Counted from the stretch's first letter, positions 1 through 6,278 are shown. The stretch: 7,295 bases of DNA from an uncultured bacterium (GCA_905215765.1 CAJMRP010000100.1:1-7295), one strand, 5' to 3'. Notes: a model not told the origin generated them from the letters alone. Program-made: numbers and translations.

Positions 1-303
1 AGCATGGCTCGGCCGCCCGCCCATGGCGTAGATGTCCGACAGCGAGTTGGCCGCAGCGATCTGGCCAAACAGGAACGGGTCATCGACCATCGGTGGGAAG
101 AAGTCGATGGACTGCACGAGCCCCAGGTTCTCCCCTACGCGGAAGACGCTCGCATCGTCAGAGGTATCGAACCCCACGAGCAAGTTGTCGTTATGCACAT
201 TGGGTAAGTCGCCCAGGACCTGGGCGAGGGCTCCGGGAGCCAACTTAGCGGCTCAACCGCTCGCGGCCGTCATGGACGTGAGCCTCATGGTGTCCTTAGC
301 CAT
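1..303 (-). CDS. selD: Selenide, water dikinase (selenophosphate synthetase) SelD, N-terminal part, with in-frame UGA at the catalytic position; runs off the left edge
   Basis: SelD makes selenophosphate from selenide and ATP in the cytoplasm; selenophosphate is the selenium donor for selenocysteine and other selenium uses. Seen: translating minus from the ATG at 303-301 gives 101 codons to the edge with one stop, UGA at codon 17. The start reads MAKDTMRLTSMTAASG, then UGA, then AAKLAPGALAQVLGDL. Later come NLLVGFDTSDDASVF (40-54), SIDFFPPMVDDPF (65-77) and FGQIAAANSLSDIYAMGG (79-96), all hallmark SelD segments holding the Mg/ATP-binding Asp residues. UGA17 and Lys20 have the same numbering as catalytic Cys17 and Lys20 of E. 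coli SelD; the E. coli Cys19 is Ala here. A GGAAGGGGG ribosome binding site lies 5 nt before the ATG, and the glycosyltransferase stop is 29 nt upstream, so the two are probably cotranscribed. The rest of the protein (family length about 340 aa) is outside the window. A decayed gene is unlikely, because every other codon is intact and family-like. Confidence 0.93.
205..247 (-). promoter_or_regulatory. Candidate bacterial SECIS element in selD mRNA
   Basis: Two perfect hairpins follow the UGA inside the coding sequence. Hairpin 1 (241-229) is GGCUC-CCG-GAGCC, starting 11 nt after the UGA. Hairpin 2 (225-211) is GCCCA-GGUCC-UGGGC, with the loop GGUC 33-36 nt after the UGA. UAAGU (247-243) and ACUUA (209-205) can pair around both, giving a three-way-junction-like fold. 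The GGUC apical loop matches that of the E. coli fdhF SECIS, and the distance falls near the far end of the range usually accepted for bacterial SECIS elements. Hairpin 1 is better placed but lacks a loop GU, so which one SelB binds is uncertain. The pairing is seen; the function is inferred. Confidence 0.55.
253..255 (-). other. In-frame UGA, probable selenocysteine codon 17 of selD
   Basis: The codon is TGA on the minus strand (tca on plus) and lies between Gly16 and Ala18 of SelD. SelD proteins carry Cys or selenocysteine at exactly this site, so recoding is the simplest reading. No in-frame start with a ribosome binding site lies just downstream, and one would remove the catalytic residues. 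Recoding would need selA, selB and selC elsewhere in the genome, which are not in view. Confidence 0.9.
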
Positions 304-308
304 ACGAA

Positions 309-317
309 CCCCCTTCC
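309..317 (-). promoter_or_regulatory. Ribosome binding site of selD
   Basis: GGAAGGGGG ends 5 nt before the ATG at 303-301. It fixes the start of selD upstream of the UGA and so supports translation through codon 17. It lies in the 29-nt gap after the glycosyltransferase stop codon. Confidence 0.75.
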
Positions 318-332
318 AACAAATCAACGACT

Positions 333-1499
333 TTAAGTATACGCGCCAGGCACGCTTCCCAAGAGACCGCCGACGGCTCGAACGTCGAAAGCGGCGCCGC
401 AAGCATCTGCCAGCGCGCGCTCAAACAACGGAAGGTCGGCCGCCACGGGCGTGTCGACATCCGTCATACGCGGCGACGCCACCCACGTCACGGGAGCACC
501 GGGAAGCATCGCCTCCATCCAGGGACGAACGCCGGGCAAATCGGTCGCCACAACTTTGCAGCCGCACGCGAGGGCCTCGATCGTCACGAGCGGCAGACCC
601 TCGTAAAACGAAGGCAGCACAAAGACGTCGGAACTGCGGTAGGCACGCACGAGCCCATCGCTATCCAGGCGCCCCGCCAGCGTCACCGGCACATCCGAGG
701 CCGCGGCCAAGCGCTCGATACGCGCGTACTCGGCATCGTCCCCGCGGCCGCCCACGAGTACCAAGCCAGATGAGCGGACGTCATCGTCAATCGGCAATGA
801 CACAGCTCGAACCAGCGACTCGACGCCCTTTTTAAAGCAAATCTTGCCCACGTACACAAGCGATCCCGGCTGCCTCGCCACGCTTGCGTCGCGGCAGAAG
901 ACGCGATGGTCGTAGCCCGTCCCAATCACGTGGATGCGATCGGCATCGACGCCGCACACCAGGCCAATCTGCTCAGCCTGCTCAGCATGGAGCGCAAAGA
1001 CGGCATCGAGCCGACGAACCGCACGTACGATGCGATCGCGCTCGAGCGCATGCGAACGCAGCTGTCGCAGATCGGTCGAATGGCACACGGCAACAACCGG
1101 CACGCCCCGGACGCACTCGCGCGCCAATGCGGTCACCAGATACAGGTGATGGCAGAGCACCAGATCGGGCCGAAACTCAGTCACCGCCCGATCGATTGCA
1201 TTAGCAAATGCCCGCTCAAATGCCTTGAGCATCGAAGGCGTCAGGTCACGATAGCGTGTAGAGGGATAGGGCATGACATCGGACATGCCGCAGATGGGAA
1301 ACGGCAGCTCGGGCGACTCGAACGGTACGGCAAACACGGCAGCACGCCGGTCCAGCTCGCCTTGGGTATCACCCGGCGCCGCACCGCAAAGCACGGCGGC
1401 GCGATGCCCCGTCTCGATCTGCTCGCGCACAAGCGCGGCAAGGTAGGTGCCGCTGCCGGTGCTATCTGGTTTTTGTGCCGAGATATTGAGGATGCGCAT
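333..1499 (-). CDS. GT4-type glycosyltransferase (glycosyltransferase group 1)
   Basis: A predicted retaining nucleotide-sugar glycosyltransferase of the GT-B fold, 388 aa, cytoplasmic with no signal peptide or membrane span. The N-terminal acceptor domain (about 1-205) opens with MRILNISAQ and a glycine-rich GSGTYL loop (15-20), with VCHSTDLRQL at 138-147. The C-terminal GT4 domain (about 210-385) has YVGKICFKKGVESL (216-229), with the Gly/Lys that normally contact the donor phosphates, and the EX7E motif E300/E308 in PSFYEGLPLVTIEAL. Donor and acceptor cannot be read from sequence. The start is set by family fit and by AGGGGTG 9 nt upstream, overlapping the activator's stop; the frame stays open upstream but only inside the activator gene. 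It lies 14 nt after the activator and 29 nt before selD, so it is probably cotranscribed with both. A selenosugar role is possible by analogy with SenB, but cell-envelope or other glycosylation is equally open. Confidence 0.88.
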   Translation of the reverse strand: MRILNISAQKPDSTGSGTYLAALVREQIETGHRAAVLCGAAPGDTQGELDRRAAVFAVPFESPELPFPICGMSDVMPYPSTRYRDLTPSMLKAFERAFANAIDRAVTEFRPDLVLCHHLYLVTALARECVRGVPVVAVCHSTDLRQLRSHALERDRIVRAVRRLDAVFALHAEQAEQIGLVCGVDADRIHVIGTGYDHRVFCRDASVARQPGSLVYVGKICFKKGVESLVRAVSLPIDDDVRSSGLVLVGGRGDDAEYARIERLAAASDVPVTLAGRLDSDGLVRAYRSSDVFVLPSFYEGLPLVTIEALACGCKVVATDLPGVRPWMEAMLPGAPVTWVASPRMTDVDTPVAADLPLFERALADACGAAFDVRAVGGLLGSVPGAYT

Positions 1500-1513
1500 G
1501 TCGCGGTACACCC

Positions 1514-2278
1514 CTAGGCCAAGGCGGCGGCGCGGACGGCAGCACCGATAGCCCCAGCAAAGCGCGCCTGAGGCGAGGTGGTCACGGGTGCGCCCAAAAG
1601 CTCGCCCAGCCGCTCCACCACATAGGCGTTCTCGCAGAGGCCACCCGTCAGGTAGTACGGGGCGCCCGCCGCCTGCCCGGCCATAGTGGCCACGCGCGAC
1701 ACAACACTCTCGATCACACCGCGGGCGATGTTCTCGCGTGGCTCGCCACGACCGATCAGGCTGATGACCTCGCTTTCGGCAAAGACCGTGCACATGCTGC
1801 TAATCTTGGTGGGCTCGCCGGAACGCGCCAGGTCGGCCATCTGCTGCTGGGAAATGCCCAGGCGGTCGGCCATGATCTCCAAAAAGCGCCCCGTGCCGGC
1901 GGCGCACTTGTCGTTCATGGCAAACTTGGCCACGCGGCCACCCTTAAGTTGGATGACCTTGGTGTCCTGACCGCCCACGTCAATCACGGTGCCGTGGTCG
2001 CCAAACAGACGCACGGCACCGGTACCGTGGCAGGTAATCTCGGTCACGACCTTGTGTGCATAGGGCACGGCGACACGGCCGTAGCCAGTCGCGATCACAC
2101 GAACGTCGTCGGCTGTCACGTCATAGCCGGCCGCTACCAGTGCCTCGCGCAGCCGCTCGGAAGCATCGACCGAGGAGAACCCGGTTGGTTGCACGCACGT
2201 CCACGCCACCGAACCCTCCCCGTCGACCACAGCGGCCTTAGCCGCCGTAGACCCGATATCGATCCCGATCCCTATCAT
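1514..2278 (-). CDS. ATP-dependent activator/reductase of the BadF/BadG/BcrA/BcrD-HgdC family (YjiL-like, probable double-cubane protein reductase)
   Basis: A 254-aa ASKHA-fold ATPase that, in its family, forms a homodimer holding one [4Fe-4S] cluster and uses ATP hydrolysis to push low-potential electrons into a partner protein. Seen: phosphate-1 loop GIDIGSTAAK (5-14), EITCHGTGA (80-88), phosphate-2 loop DVGGQD (100-105), and the two cysteines expected to ligate the bridging cluster, C125 in NDKCAAGTGRF and C163 in SMCTVFAESE. A third nucleotide-site segment is LTGGLCEN (210-217), and the C-terminal AGAIGAA is typical. Length and motifs match E. coli YjiL (about 255 aa) as I recall it. The start has GGAAGAGAG just upstream. 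The partner gene lies 155 nt upstream, the expected arrangement; the glycosyltransferase follows after 14 nt. The gene is often labelled 2-hydroxyglutaryl-CoA dehydratase activator, but no CoA-ester pathway genes are nearby. Confidence 0.92.
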   Translation of the reverse strand: MIGIGIDIGSTAAKAAVVDGEGSVAWTCVQPTGFSSVDASERLREALVAAGYDVTADDVRVIATGYGRVAVPYAHKVVTEITCHGTGAVRLFGDHGTVIDVGGQDTKVIQLKGGRVAKFAMNDKCAAGTGRFLEIMADRLGISQQQMADLARSGEPTKISSMCTVFAESEVISLIGRGEPRENIARGVIESVVSRVATMAGQAAGAPYYLTGGLCENAYVVERLGELLGAPVTTSPQARFAGAIGAAVRAAALA

Positions 2279-2310
2279 GGCTCTCTTCCAATCTAAACAT
2301 CAAAGGTAGC

Positions 2311-2326
2311 GGCGCGTTCAGGCGCC
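2311..2326 (-). repeat. Short GC-rich hairpin in the leader of the activator gene
   Basis: GGCGC (2311-2315) and GCGCC (2322-2326) form a perfect 5-bp stem with a 6-nt loop. It lies about 32 nt upstream of the activator start and next to the larger palindrome. No T-run follows on the minus strand, so a classical terminator is not supported. A role in translation or mRNA stability is only a guess. Confidence 0.4.
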
Positions 2327-2340
2327 TTAGCTCTAGGTTT

Positions 2341-2429
2341 CTCAGGTGCCGGAGATTGCCCCGAAAGAGGAGCGCAGCGTACTTTGGGTACGCAAGCGAC
2401 GGTTTGAGGAGCAAGATCCGGTGCCTGAG
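2341..2429. repeat. 89-nt imperfect palindrome (extended stem-loop) between the YjiM-like and activator genes
   Basis: Arms pair in order: CTCAGG/CCTGAG (2341-2346 with 2424-2429), a TG/TG step, CCGGA/TCCGG (2349-2353 with 2417-2421), a GA/GA step, TTGCCCC/GGAGCAA (2356-2362 with 2408-2414, one mismatch), a purine-rich internal loop, CGC/GCG, and GCGTAC/GTACGC (2377-2382 with 2388-2393) closing a 5-nt loop. On the plus strand TG/TG would be tandem wobble pairs and GA/GA a tandem G-A step; on the minus strand the C-A step becomes a G-U pair. GAGGAGC occurs twice inside (2367-2373, 2406-2412). It starts 4 nt after the upstream gene's stop and fills most of the 155-nt gap. No T-run follows on either strand. 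It could be an mRNA-processing element, a dispersed REP/MITE-like repeat or a structured RNA. Confidence 0.7.
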
Positions 2430-2433
2430 GAAG

Positions 2434-3597
2434 CTACAGGGTTTCGATGAAGGCAGCGATGCGGGTCTCGATCTGGCCCATGTCGCCGTTGCTGTAGTCG
2501 GTCTCGATCTTCATGTACGGAATATCCGCACCCTCGACGGCCTCCTGCATGCGCGCACTCTCAACGTTGAAGGTGTGGCACGCCTGGAGCACGCTCTCCA
2601 CTACGCCATCGACATGATACTTCTCGCACATGGCCAGCGTGTTTTCCATACGACCGTCGTTGGGCGTCATGACCGAGCAGTTGATATCCAGGTAGCGGTC
2701 GGCGATGGCGCGCAGGATGTCGGGAGCCTCCGGATCGATCATCATGGCCGCCGTGCGCTCGCCCGAGCAGTCGTCCATGCACACGACCACACCGCCGTTG
2801 GACTCGATGGTGCGACCGATCTTATTGATCACGCCACCCACCGGGCAGCCGGTGATCAGAATGCGCTTGGCATCCGCCGCGACCGGGCGTTCGCCCGCGT
2901 CGTAGGCCTCGCGCAGCTTGGCGACCTTTTGCTCCAGCTGCTGCGTATAGGCCTCGATATCAAAGCTGAACGTGCCGGCAAACATGGTGCTCATCAGGTC
3001 GACGCCGCTCATGGCCGCCGGCTGGTTGGCCTGAAGCGCAAACATCTCGAGCTGCGCCGCATGCAGACGGTTGCGACGACGGACGGCAGCGCGCAGGTCG
3101 TCATCGGTGATCGTAATACCGTAGAAGTTCTCGAGCTCCTCCTTGAGCAGGCGGCACTCCTCGTACCAGCCCTCGCGCTCGTAGGCGCGATCGCGACCCT
3201 GCGGCAAGTGCAGAATGTGCGTGCGCTTGAGCTCGTTAAGTAACTCGTACATCTTCTTCTTGCCGTCGCAGGTGGTCTCACCGATGATCATGTCGCTAAA
3301 GTACGTAAACGGGCACTTTTGCGAGTAGGCAAAGCCGTAGGTCGACTTGATGAGCGGGCAGAGGTTTGCCGGCAGCACCTTCTCGGCCTCAGGAATCACC
3401 TCGTCGGACGTACCACACAGAGCCACACTTGCAGCGCCCGCGGCATCGATAATCTCGAGCGGCGTATAGCTGCACAGAAAGCCGACTAGGCGATTACCCG
3501 CCTGCTTATAATCCTTGACGCGAATAAACGCCGCCTTGCGTTGCTCGTTGAACTCCTCAAACGTGCGTGGCAACGGCTGCTCCTCGATATCGGCCAT
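2434..3597 (-). CDS. Single-subunit HgdB/2-hydroxyacyl-CoA dehydratase-family protein (YjiM-like, probable double-cubane [8Fe-9S] cluster protein)
   Basis: A 387-aa cytoplasmic iron-sulfur protein expected to receive low-potential electrons from the activator gene downstream. Signature segments are VGFLCSYTPLEII (38-50), ANLCPLIKSTYGFAYSQKCP (78-96 region), GETTCDGKKKMYE (106-118), ITGCPVGG (248-255), QACHTFNVES (339-348) and KIETDYSNGDMGQ (363-375). They match E. coli YjiM (about 383 aa) closely as I recall it. Twelve cysteines are present (42, 61, 80, 95, 110, 148, 251, 273, 277, 307, 324, 340); C42, C80, C110 and C340 sit in the most conserved-looking segments and are candidate cluster ligands. 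Only one such subunit is present, whereas classical dehydratases have two, and no CoA-transferase or ligase is nearby. Established: a homologue, double-cubane cluster protein, reduces small molecules such as acetylene in vitro; its physiological substrate is unknown. The start at 3597 is chosen over the in-frame ATG at 3660 because AGAGGGGA lies 6 nt upstream. Confidence 0.9.
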   Translation of the reverse strand: MADIEEQPLPRTFEEFNEQRKAAFIRVKDYKQAGNRLVGFLCSYTPLEIIDAAGAASVALCGTSDEVIPEAEKVLPANLCPLIKSTYGFAYSQKCPFTYFSDMIIGETTCDGKKKMYELLNELKRTHILHLPQGRDRAYEREGWYEECRLLKEELENFYGITITDDDLRAAVRRRNRLHAAQLEMFALQANQPAAMSGVDLMSTMFAGTFSFDIEAYTQQLEQKVAKLREAYDAGERPVAADAKRILITGCPVGGVINKIGRTIESNGGVVVCMDDCSGERTAAMMIDPEAPDILRAIADRYLDINCSVMTPNDGRMENTLAMCEKYHVDGVVESVLQACHTFNVESARMQEAVEGADIPYMKIETDYSNGDMGQIETRIAAFIETL

Positions 3598-3631
3598 AGT
3601 AGTTCCCCTCTCTTGCACCGATATACCGAAA

Positions 3632-3660
3632 ATTAAACAACAAACCCACGCCATACCCAA
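3632..3660 (-). promoter_or_regulatory. Candidate promoter for the YjiM-like/activator/glycosyltransferase/selD genes
   Basis: Within the 76-nt gap, the minus strand has TTGGGT (3660-3655), a 17-nt spacer, and TTTAAT (3637-3632), near the consensus -35 and -10 boxes. The region is AT-rich compared with its surroundings. Transcription would start near 3625 and give a leader of about 28 nt. This could uncouple the redox/selenium genes from the transporter. Read-through from the transporter is also possible, as no convincing terminator is seen. Confidence 0.4.
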
Positions 3661-3673
3661 AAGGAAGCATCCT

Positions 3674-4459
3674 CTAGGGAATGGCGTCGATAAGCTCCTG
3701 CGTATACGGATCGCTCGGGTGCGCGATCACGTCCTCGGCCGCGCCTTCCTCGACAAGACGACCGTGGTAGAGCACACCTATCCGGTCGGACATATGCCGT
3801 ACCACACGCATATCATGCGTGATAAACAGCAACGCCACGCCCGTCGTGCGCTGCAGGTCGCGAAGCAAGTTGAGCACTTGGGCCTGAACGGATACGTCAA
3901 GCGCCGAGACCGGCTCGTCGCACACCACAAGGCGCGGCTCGCAAATAAGCGCCCGTGCCAGATTGAGTCGCTGACGCTGTCCACCCGAAAGATCATGCGG
4001 ATAGCGGTCATAATGCTCTGCCAGAAGGCCGACCGAGGCCAGGGCCGAGAGCGCGCGCTCATGGCGCTCATCCGCATCGCGCACGCCGGCGATAGTCAGC
4101 GGCTCCTCCAAAATGCGGCCGACACGGTTGCGCGGGTCAAAAGCCGTAGAGCTATCCTGGAATACCAGCTGGATCTCGCGGCGAAACGGCTTGCGTTCGC
4201 GCTCCGACATCGTGGCGAGGTCGTGCCCGCGATAGACAATCGAGCCGGAATCCGCACGCTCGAGACCACAGATCAGGCGACCAGTCGTCGACTTGCCCGA
4301 TCCGGATTCGCCAACCAGGCCATAGACCTCGCCCGGTGCGATCTCAAACGACAGATCGTCCACGGCGGTAAAGGCCTGACGCTTAAAACCTGAGCCCGGC
4401 ATGGGATACGCTTTAGTCAGATGTGAGACCCTAAGCAGGGCTTCGCTATCAACAGCCAT
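3674..4459 (-). CDS. Peptide/nickel-type ABC transporter ATPase (DppF/OppF/NikE-like), short form
   Basis: One of the two nucleotide-binding subunits that power the importer at the inner face of the membrane; 261 aa. Walker A is GESGSGKS (50-57), the Q-loop Gln is Q101 in VFQD, the ABC signature is LSGGQ (157-161), Walker B is LVVCDE (177-182) and the switch His is H215 in FITHD. The protein ends in PYTQELIDAIP and so lacks the C-terminal cysteine-containing oligopeptide/dipeptide extension present in DppF/OppF of about 320 aa; this length is close to NikE. The start is taken at 4459 because AAGGGGAG lies 4 nt upstream; the in-frame ATG at 4507 lies deep inside the preceding gene. The 11-nt overlap with the DppD-like gene suggests translational coupling. 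Substrate cannot be assigned from the ATPase. Confidence 0.9.
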   Translation of the reverse strand: MAVDSEALLRVSHLTKAYPMPGSGFKRQAFTAVDDLSFEIAPGEVYGLVGESGSGKSTTGRLICGLERADSGSIVYRGHDLATMSERERKPFRREIQLVFQDSSTAFDPRNRVGRILEEPLTIAGVRDADERHERALSALASVGLLAEHYDRYPHDLSGGQRQRLNLARALICEPRLVVCDEPVSALDVSVQAQVLNLLRDLQRTTGVALLFITHDMRVVRHMSDRIGVLYHGRLVEEGAAEDVIAHPSDPYTQELIDAIP

Positions 4460-5444
4460 GGCACTCCCCTTTCTCGACAAGCCAGCATTTAGACCGGTCA
4501 CACGCATTCACGGCAACCAGCGGAGGCTCCTGCGCGCGGCAACGCTCGTCCGCCCGGGCGCAACGAGGCGCAAAGCGGCATCCACAGGGTATTGCCGTAA
4601 GCGGCGGCACTGTGCCCGGAATATCCGCCAGCGTGTCAACTCGCTCGCCTTCGAGCGGCGGAATGCTCGCGATGAGCCCCTGGGCATACGGGTGGCTCGG
4701 GCGCTCCATAAGACCGCAGGCGTCGATCTCTTCTACGATTTGGCCCAGATACATGACGTGCACGCGCGAGCAGATGCTCGTGACGACACCCAAATCATGG
4801 CTGATAAAAAGCACCGCCATGCCCTCGGAACTGTTGAGGTCGCGCAGGAGATCCAAAATCTGTTTTTGAGTCGTCGTGTCGAGTGCCGTGGTGGGCTCGT
4901 CGGCGATAAGCAGGCGTGGGTGCCCGGCGAGCGCCATGGCAATCATCACGCGCTGGCGCATACCGCCGCTAAAATCGCCCGGATACATGTCGAAGCGAGC
5001 CGCGGCATCTCGAATTCCCACACGCTCCAACAGCGATAGAGCCTCGTTGCGGGCTTCGCGTCGGCTCACCTTACGGTGGGCCCGCACGGCCTCGATAACC
5101 TGCGCGCCCACCGTCATGACGGGGTTAAGCGAGCTCAAAGGGTCCTGGAAGATCATGGCGATATCGCAGCCGCGCACCTCGCGCATGCGCTTGAGCGGGC
5201 GCGCGAGCAGGTCCTCCCCGTCAAAGAGAATCTGACCGGTATAGGCCATCTTCTGTTCATGCTCCAATAGGCGCATGACACTCTGGGCAAACACCGACTT
5301 ACCGCAGCCGGACTCGCCGACAACACCAACGATCTCGCCGGCATCGATATGTAGGTTGAGTTTGTTGACGGCTTCCAGCGCGTTGCCATCGCGGCCCACA
5401 AACGAGATGCAGAGGTCGCGCACGTCCAAAAGATGTTCGCTCAT
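4449..5444 (-). CDS. Peptide ABC transporter ATPase (DppD/OppD-like) with Cys-rich C-terminal domain
   Basis: The second nucleotide-binding subunit, 331 aa, usual length for DppD/OppD. Walker A is GESGCGKS (43-50), the Q-loop Gln is Q100, the signature is FSGGM (158-162), Walker B is LLIADE (178-183) and the switch His is H216 in FISHD. After HPYAQGLIASIPPLEG (251-266) comes the oligopeptide_HPY-type tail with the usual four cysteines in the pattern C289, C295, C302, C320 (CRFAPRC...C...C). In related Opp/Dpp ATPases these ligate a [4Fe-4S] cluster. Four more Cys (287, 315, 328, 331) make this tail unusually cysteine-rich. A consensus AAGGAGGA (5452-5459) lies 7 nt before the ATG, and the DppC-like stop is only 3 nt away. 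Heterodimer partner is the overlapping DppF-like protein. Confidence 0.93.
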   Translation of the reverse strand: MSEHLLDVRDLCISFVGRDGNALEAVNKLNLHIDAGEIVGVVGESGCGKSVFAQSVMRLLEHEQKMAYTGQILFDGEDLLARPLKRMREVRGCDIAMIFQDPLSSLNPVMTVGAQVIEAVRAHRKVSRREARNEALSLLERVGIRDAAARFDMYPGDFSGGMRQRVMIAMALAGHPRLLIADEPTTALDTTTQKQILDLLRDLNSSEGMAVLFISHDLGVVTSICSRVHVMYLGQIVEEIDACGLMERPSHPYAQGLIASIPPLEGERVDTLADIPGTVPPLTAIPCGCRFAPRCARADERCRAQEPPLVAVNACDRSKCWLVEKGECHGC

Positions 5445-5447
5445 GGG

Positions 5448-6278
5448 CTAGTCCTCCTTGGTCTTGGGGTCGAGGGCGTCGCGCAGACCGTCGCCGGCAA
5501 GGTTCAGCGAAAGCACGCTCGCGATGATGGCGATAGCCGGGAAGAAGATCATCCACCAGGCTTTGCGCATCACGTTCTTGCCCGCCTGCAGGATGTTTCC
5601 CCAGCTGGCGTCGGGCGCCTTGATACCCAGGCCCAGAAACGAGAGGGCGGCCTCCGAGAGCACGGCCTCGGCAAAGACGAAGGTCGCCTGCACCAGGAAG
5701 GGTGCCATAACGTTGGGCACGATATGCAGCCACACGATGCGCGCGGTCGAGGCACCCTGCACGCGCAGGGCTTCTACAAAGGGCTCCTCCTTGACCACCA
5801 TCGCACGCGAGCGCACGATGCGCGCCATGCTGGGCGTATAGACGATGGAGAGCGCGATGATGACGTTCCAGACCGAGGCGCCCATCATGGCCATGAGTGC
5901 GATAGCCAAAAGCACGCCCGGAATGGACATAAGGCCGTCGCAAATGCGCATGAGAATATGATCGAGTCTCTCGTTGTAGCACGCATAGGCGCCGATCACC
6001 AAGCCGAGCACACTCGTCGCGAGCGTGACGGCAATGCCAACGCCAAGCGACACGCGCGCGCCCGCGATGACACGGGCAAGCAGGTCGCGGCCAAAGTCAT
6101 CGCAGCCAAAGGGATGCGCGGGCGAAGGTGCCGAAAGTCGCAACGCCATCTCCTGCGCATTGGGATTAACCGTCCACACCAGCGGACCGACGAGCGCGAT
6201 CAGCGCAATCGCCAGGAATATGCAGCCGCCGACCACAAACCCCTTGTTGGCAAGAGCCTTCTTAACGTTTGCCATCAT
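5448..6278 (-). CDS. Peptide/nickel-type ABC transporter permease (DppC/OppC-like)
   Basis: An inner-membrane permease subunit of 276 aa. It begins with a short cytoplasmic end and a first hydrophobic span (about 13-35), then the OppC-type linker with HPFGCDDFGRDLLARVI (55-71), and a BPD transport domain with about five further spans. The EAA loop that docks the ATPase is EALRVQGASTARIVWLHIVP (169-188). The tail LAGDGLRDALDPK (260-272) is typical of the family. The start at 6278 is chosen because its ATG overlaps the DppB-like stop as ATGA, with GGGG 6 nt upstream; the ATG at 6290 lacks a ribosome binding site, and 6275 is a second possible ATG. Substrate may be di- or oligopeptides or nickel; no binding protein is present to decide. 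Confidence 0.92.
   Translation of the reverse strand: MMANVKKALANKGFVVGGCIFLAIALIALVGPLVWTVNPNAQEMALRLSAPSPAHPFGCDDFGRDLLARVIAGARVSLGVGIAVTLATSVLGLVIGAYACYNERLDHILMRICDGLMSIPGVLLAIALMAMMGASVWNVIIALSIVYTPSMARIVRSRAMVVKEEPFVEALRVQGASTARIVWLHIVPNVMAPFLVQATFVFAEAVLSEAALSFLGLGIKAPDASWGNILQAGKNVMRKAWWMIFFPAIAIIASVLSLNLAGDGLRDALDPKTKED

Noticed and set aside
253..255. selD as a pseudogene with a nonsense mutation
   Set aside because: The stop is UGA at the one position where SelD is known to use selenocysteine, all other codons are intact, and the ribosome binding site and start are strong.
32..835. Plus-strand open frame of 267 codons across selD and the glycosyltransferase
   Set aside because: Arg/Pro/Ser-rich translation without family features, opposite to two well-supported genes.
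1500..1793. In-frame upstream extension of the glycosyltransferase reading frame (about 98 extra residues)
   Set aside because: It lies inside the activator gene in another frame, is Arg/Gly-rich with no family similarity, and the ATG at 1499 has a ribosome binding site and the normal GT4 N-terminus.
2356..3243. Plus-strand open frame of 295 codons
   Set aside because: Antisense shadow of the YjiM-like gene; composition is low-complexity His/Arg/Ala-rich and no domain is recognisable. The same holds for the long plus-strand frames at 3515-4393, 4401-5039 and 5433-6320.
3598..3660. N-terminal extension of the YjiM-like protein from the ATG at 3660
   Set aside because: The added residues do not resemble the family, the stretch is AT-rich and holds the candidate promoter, and a better ribosome binding site serves the ATG at 3597.
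3660..3676. Possible terminator after the transporter genes (AGGA/TCCT stem followed by TTTT on the minus strand)
   Set aside because: The stem is only about 4 bp and overlaps the end of the gene; too weak to call.
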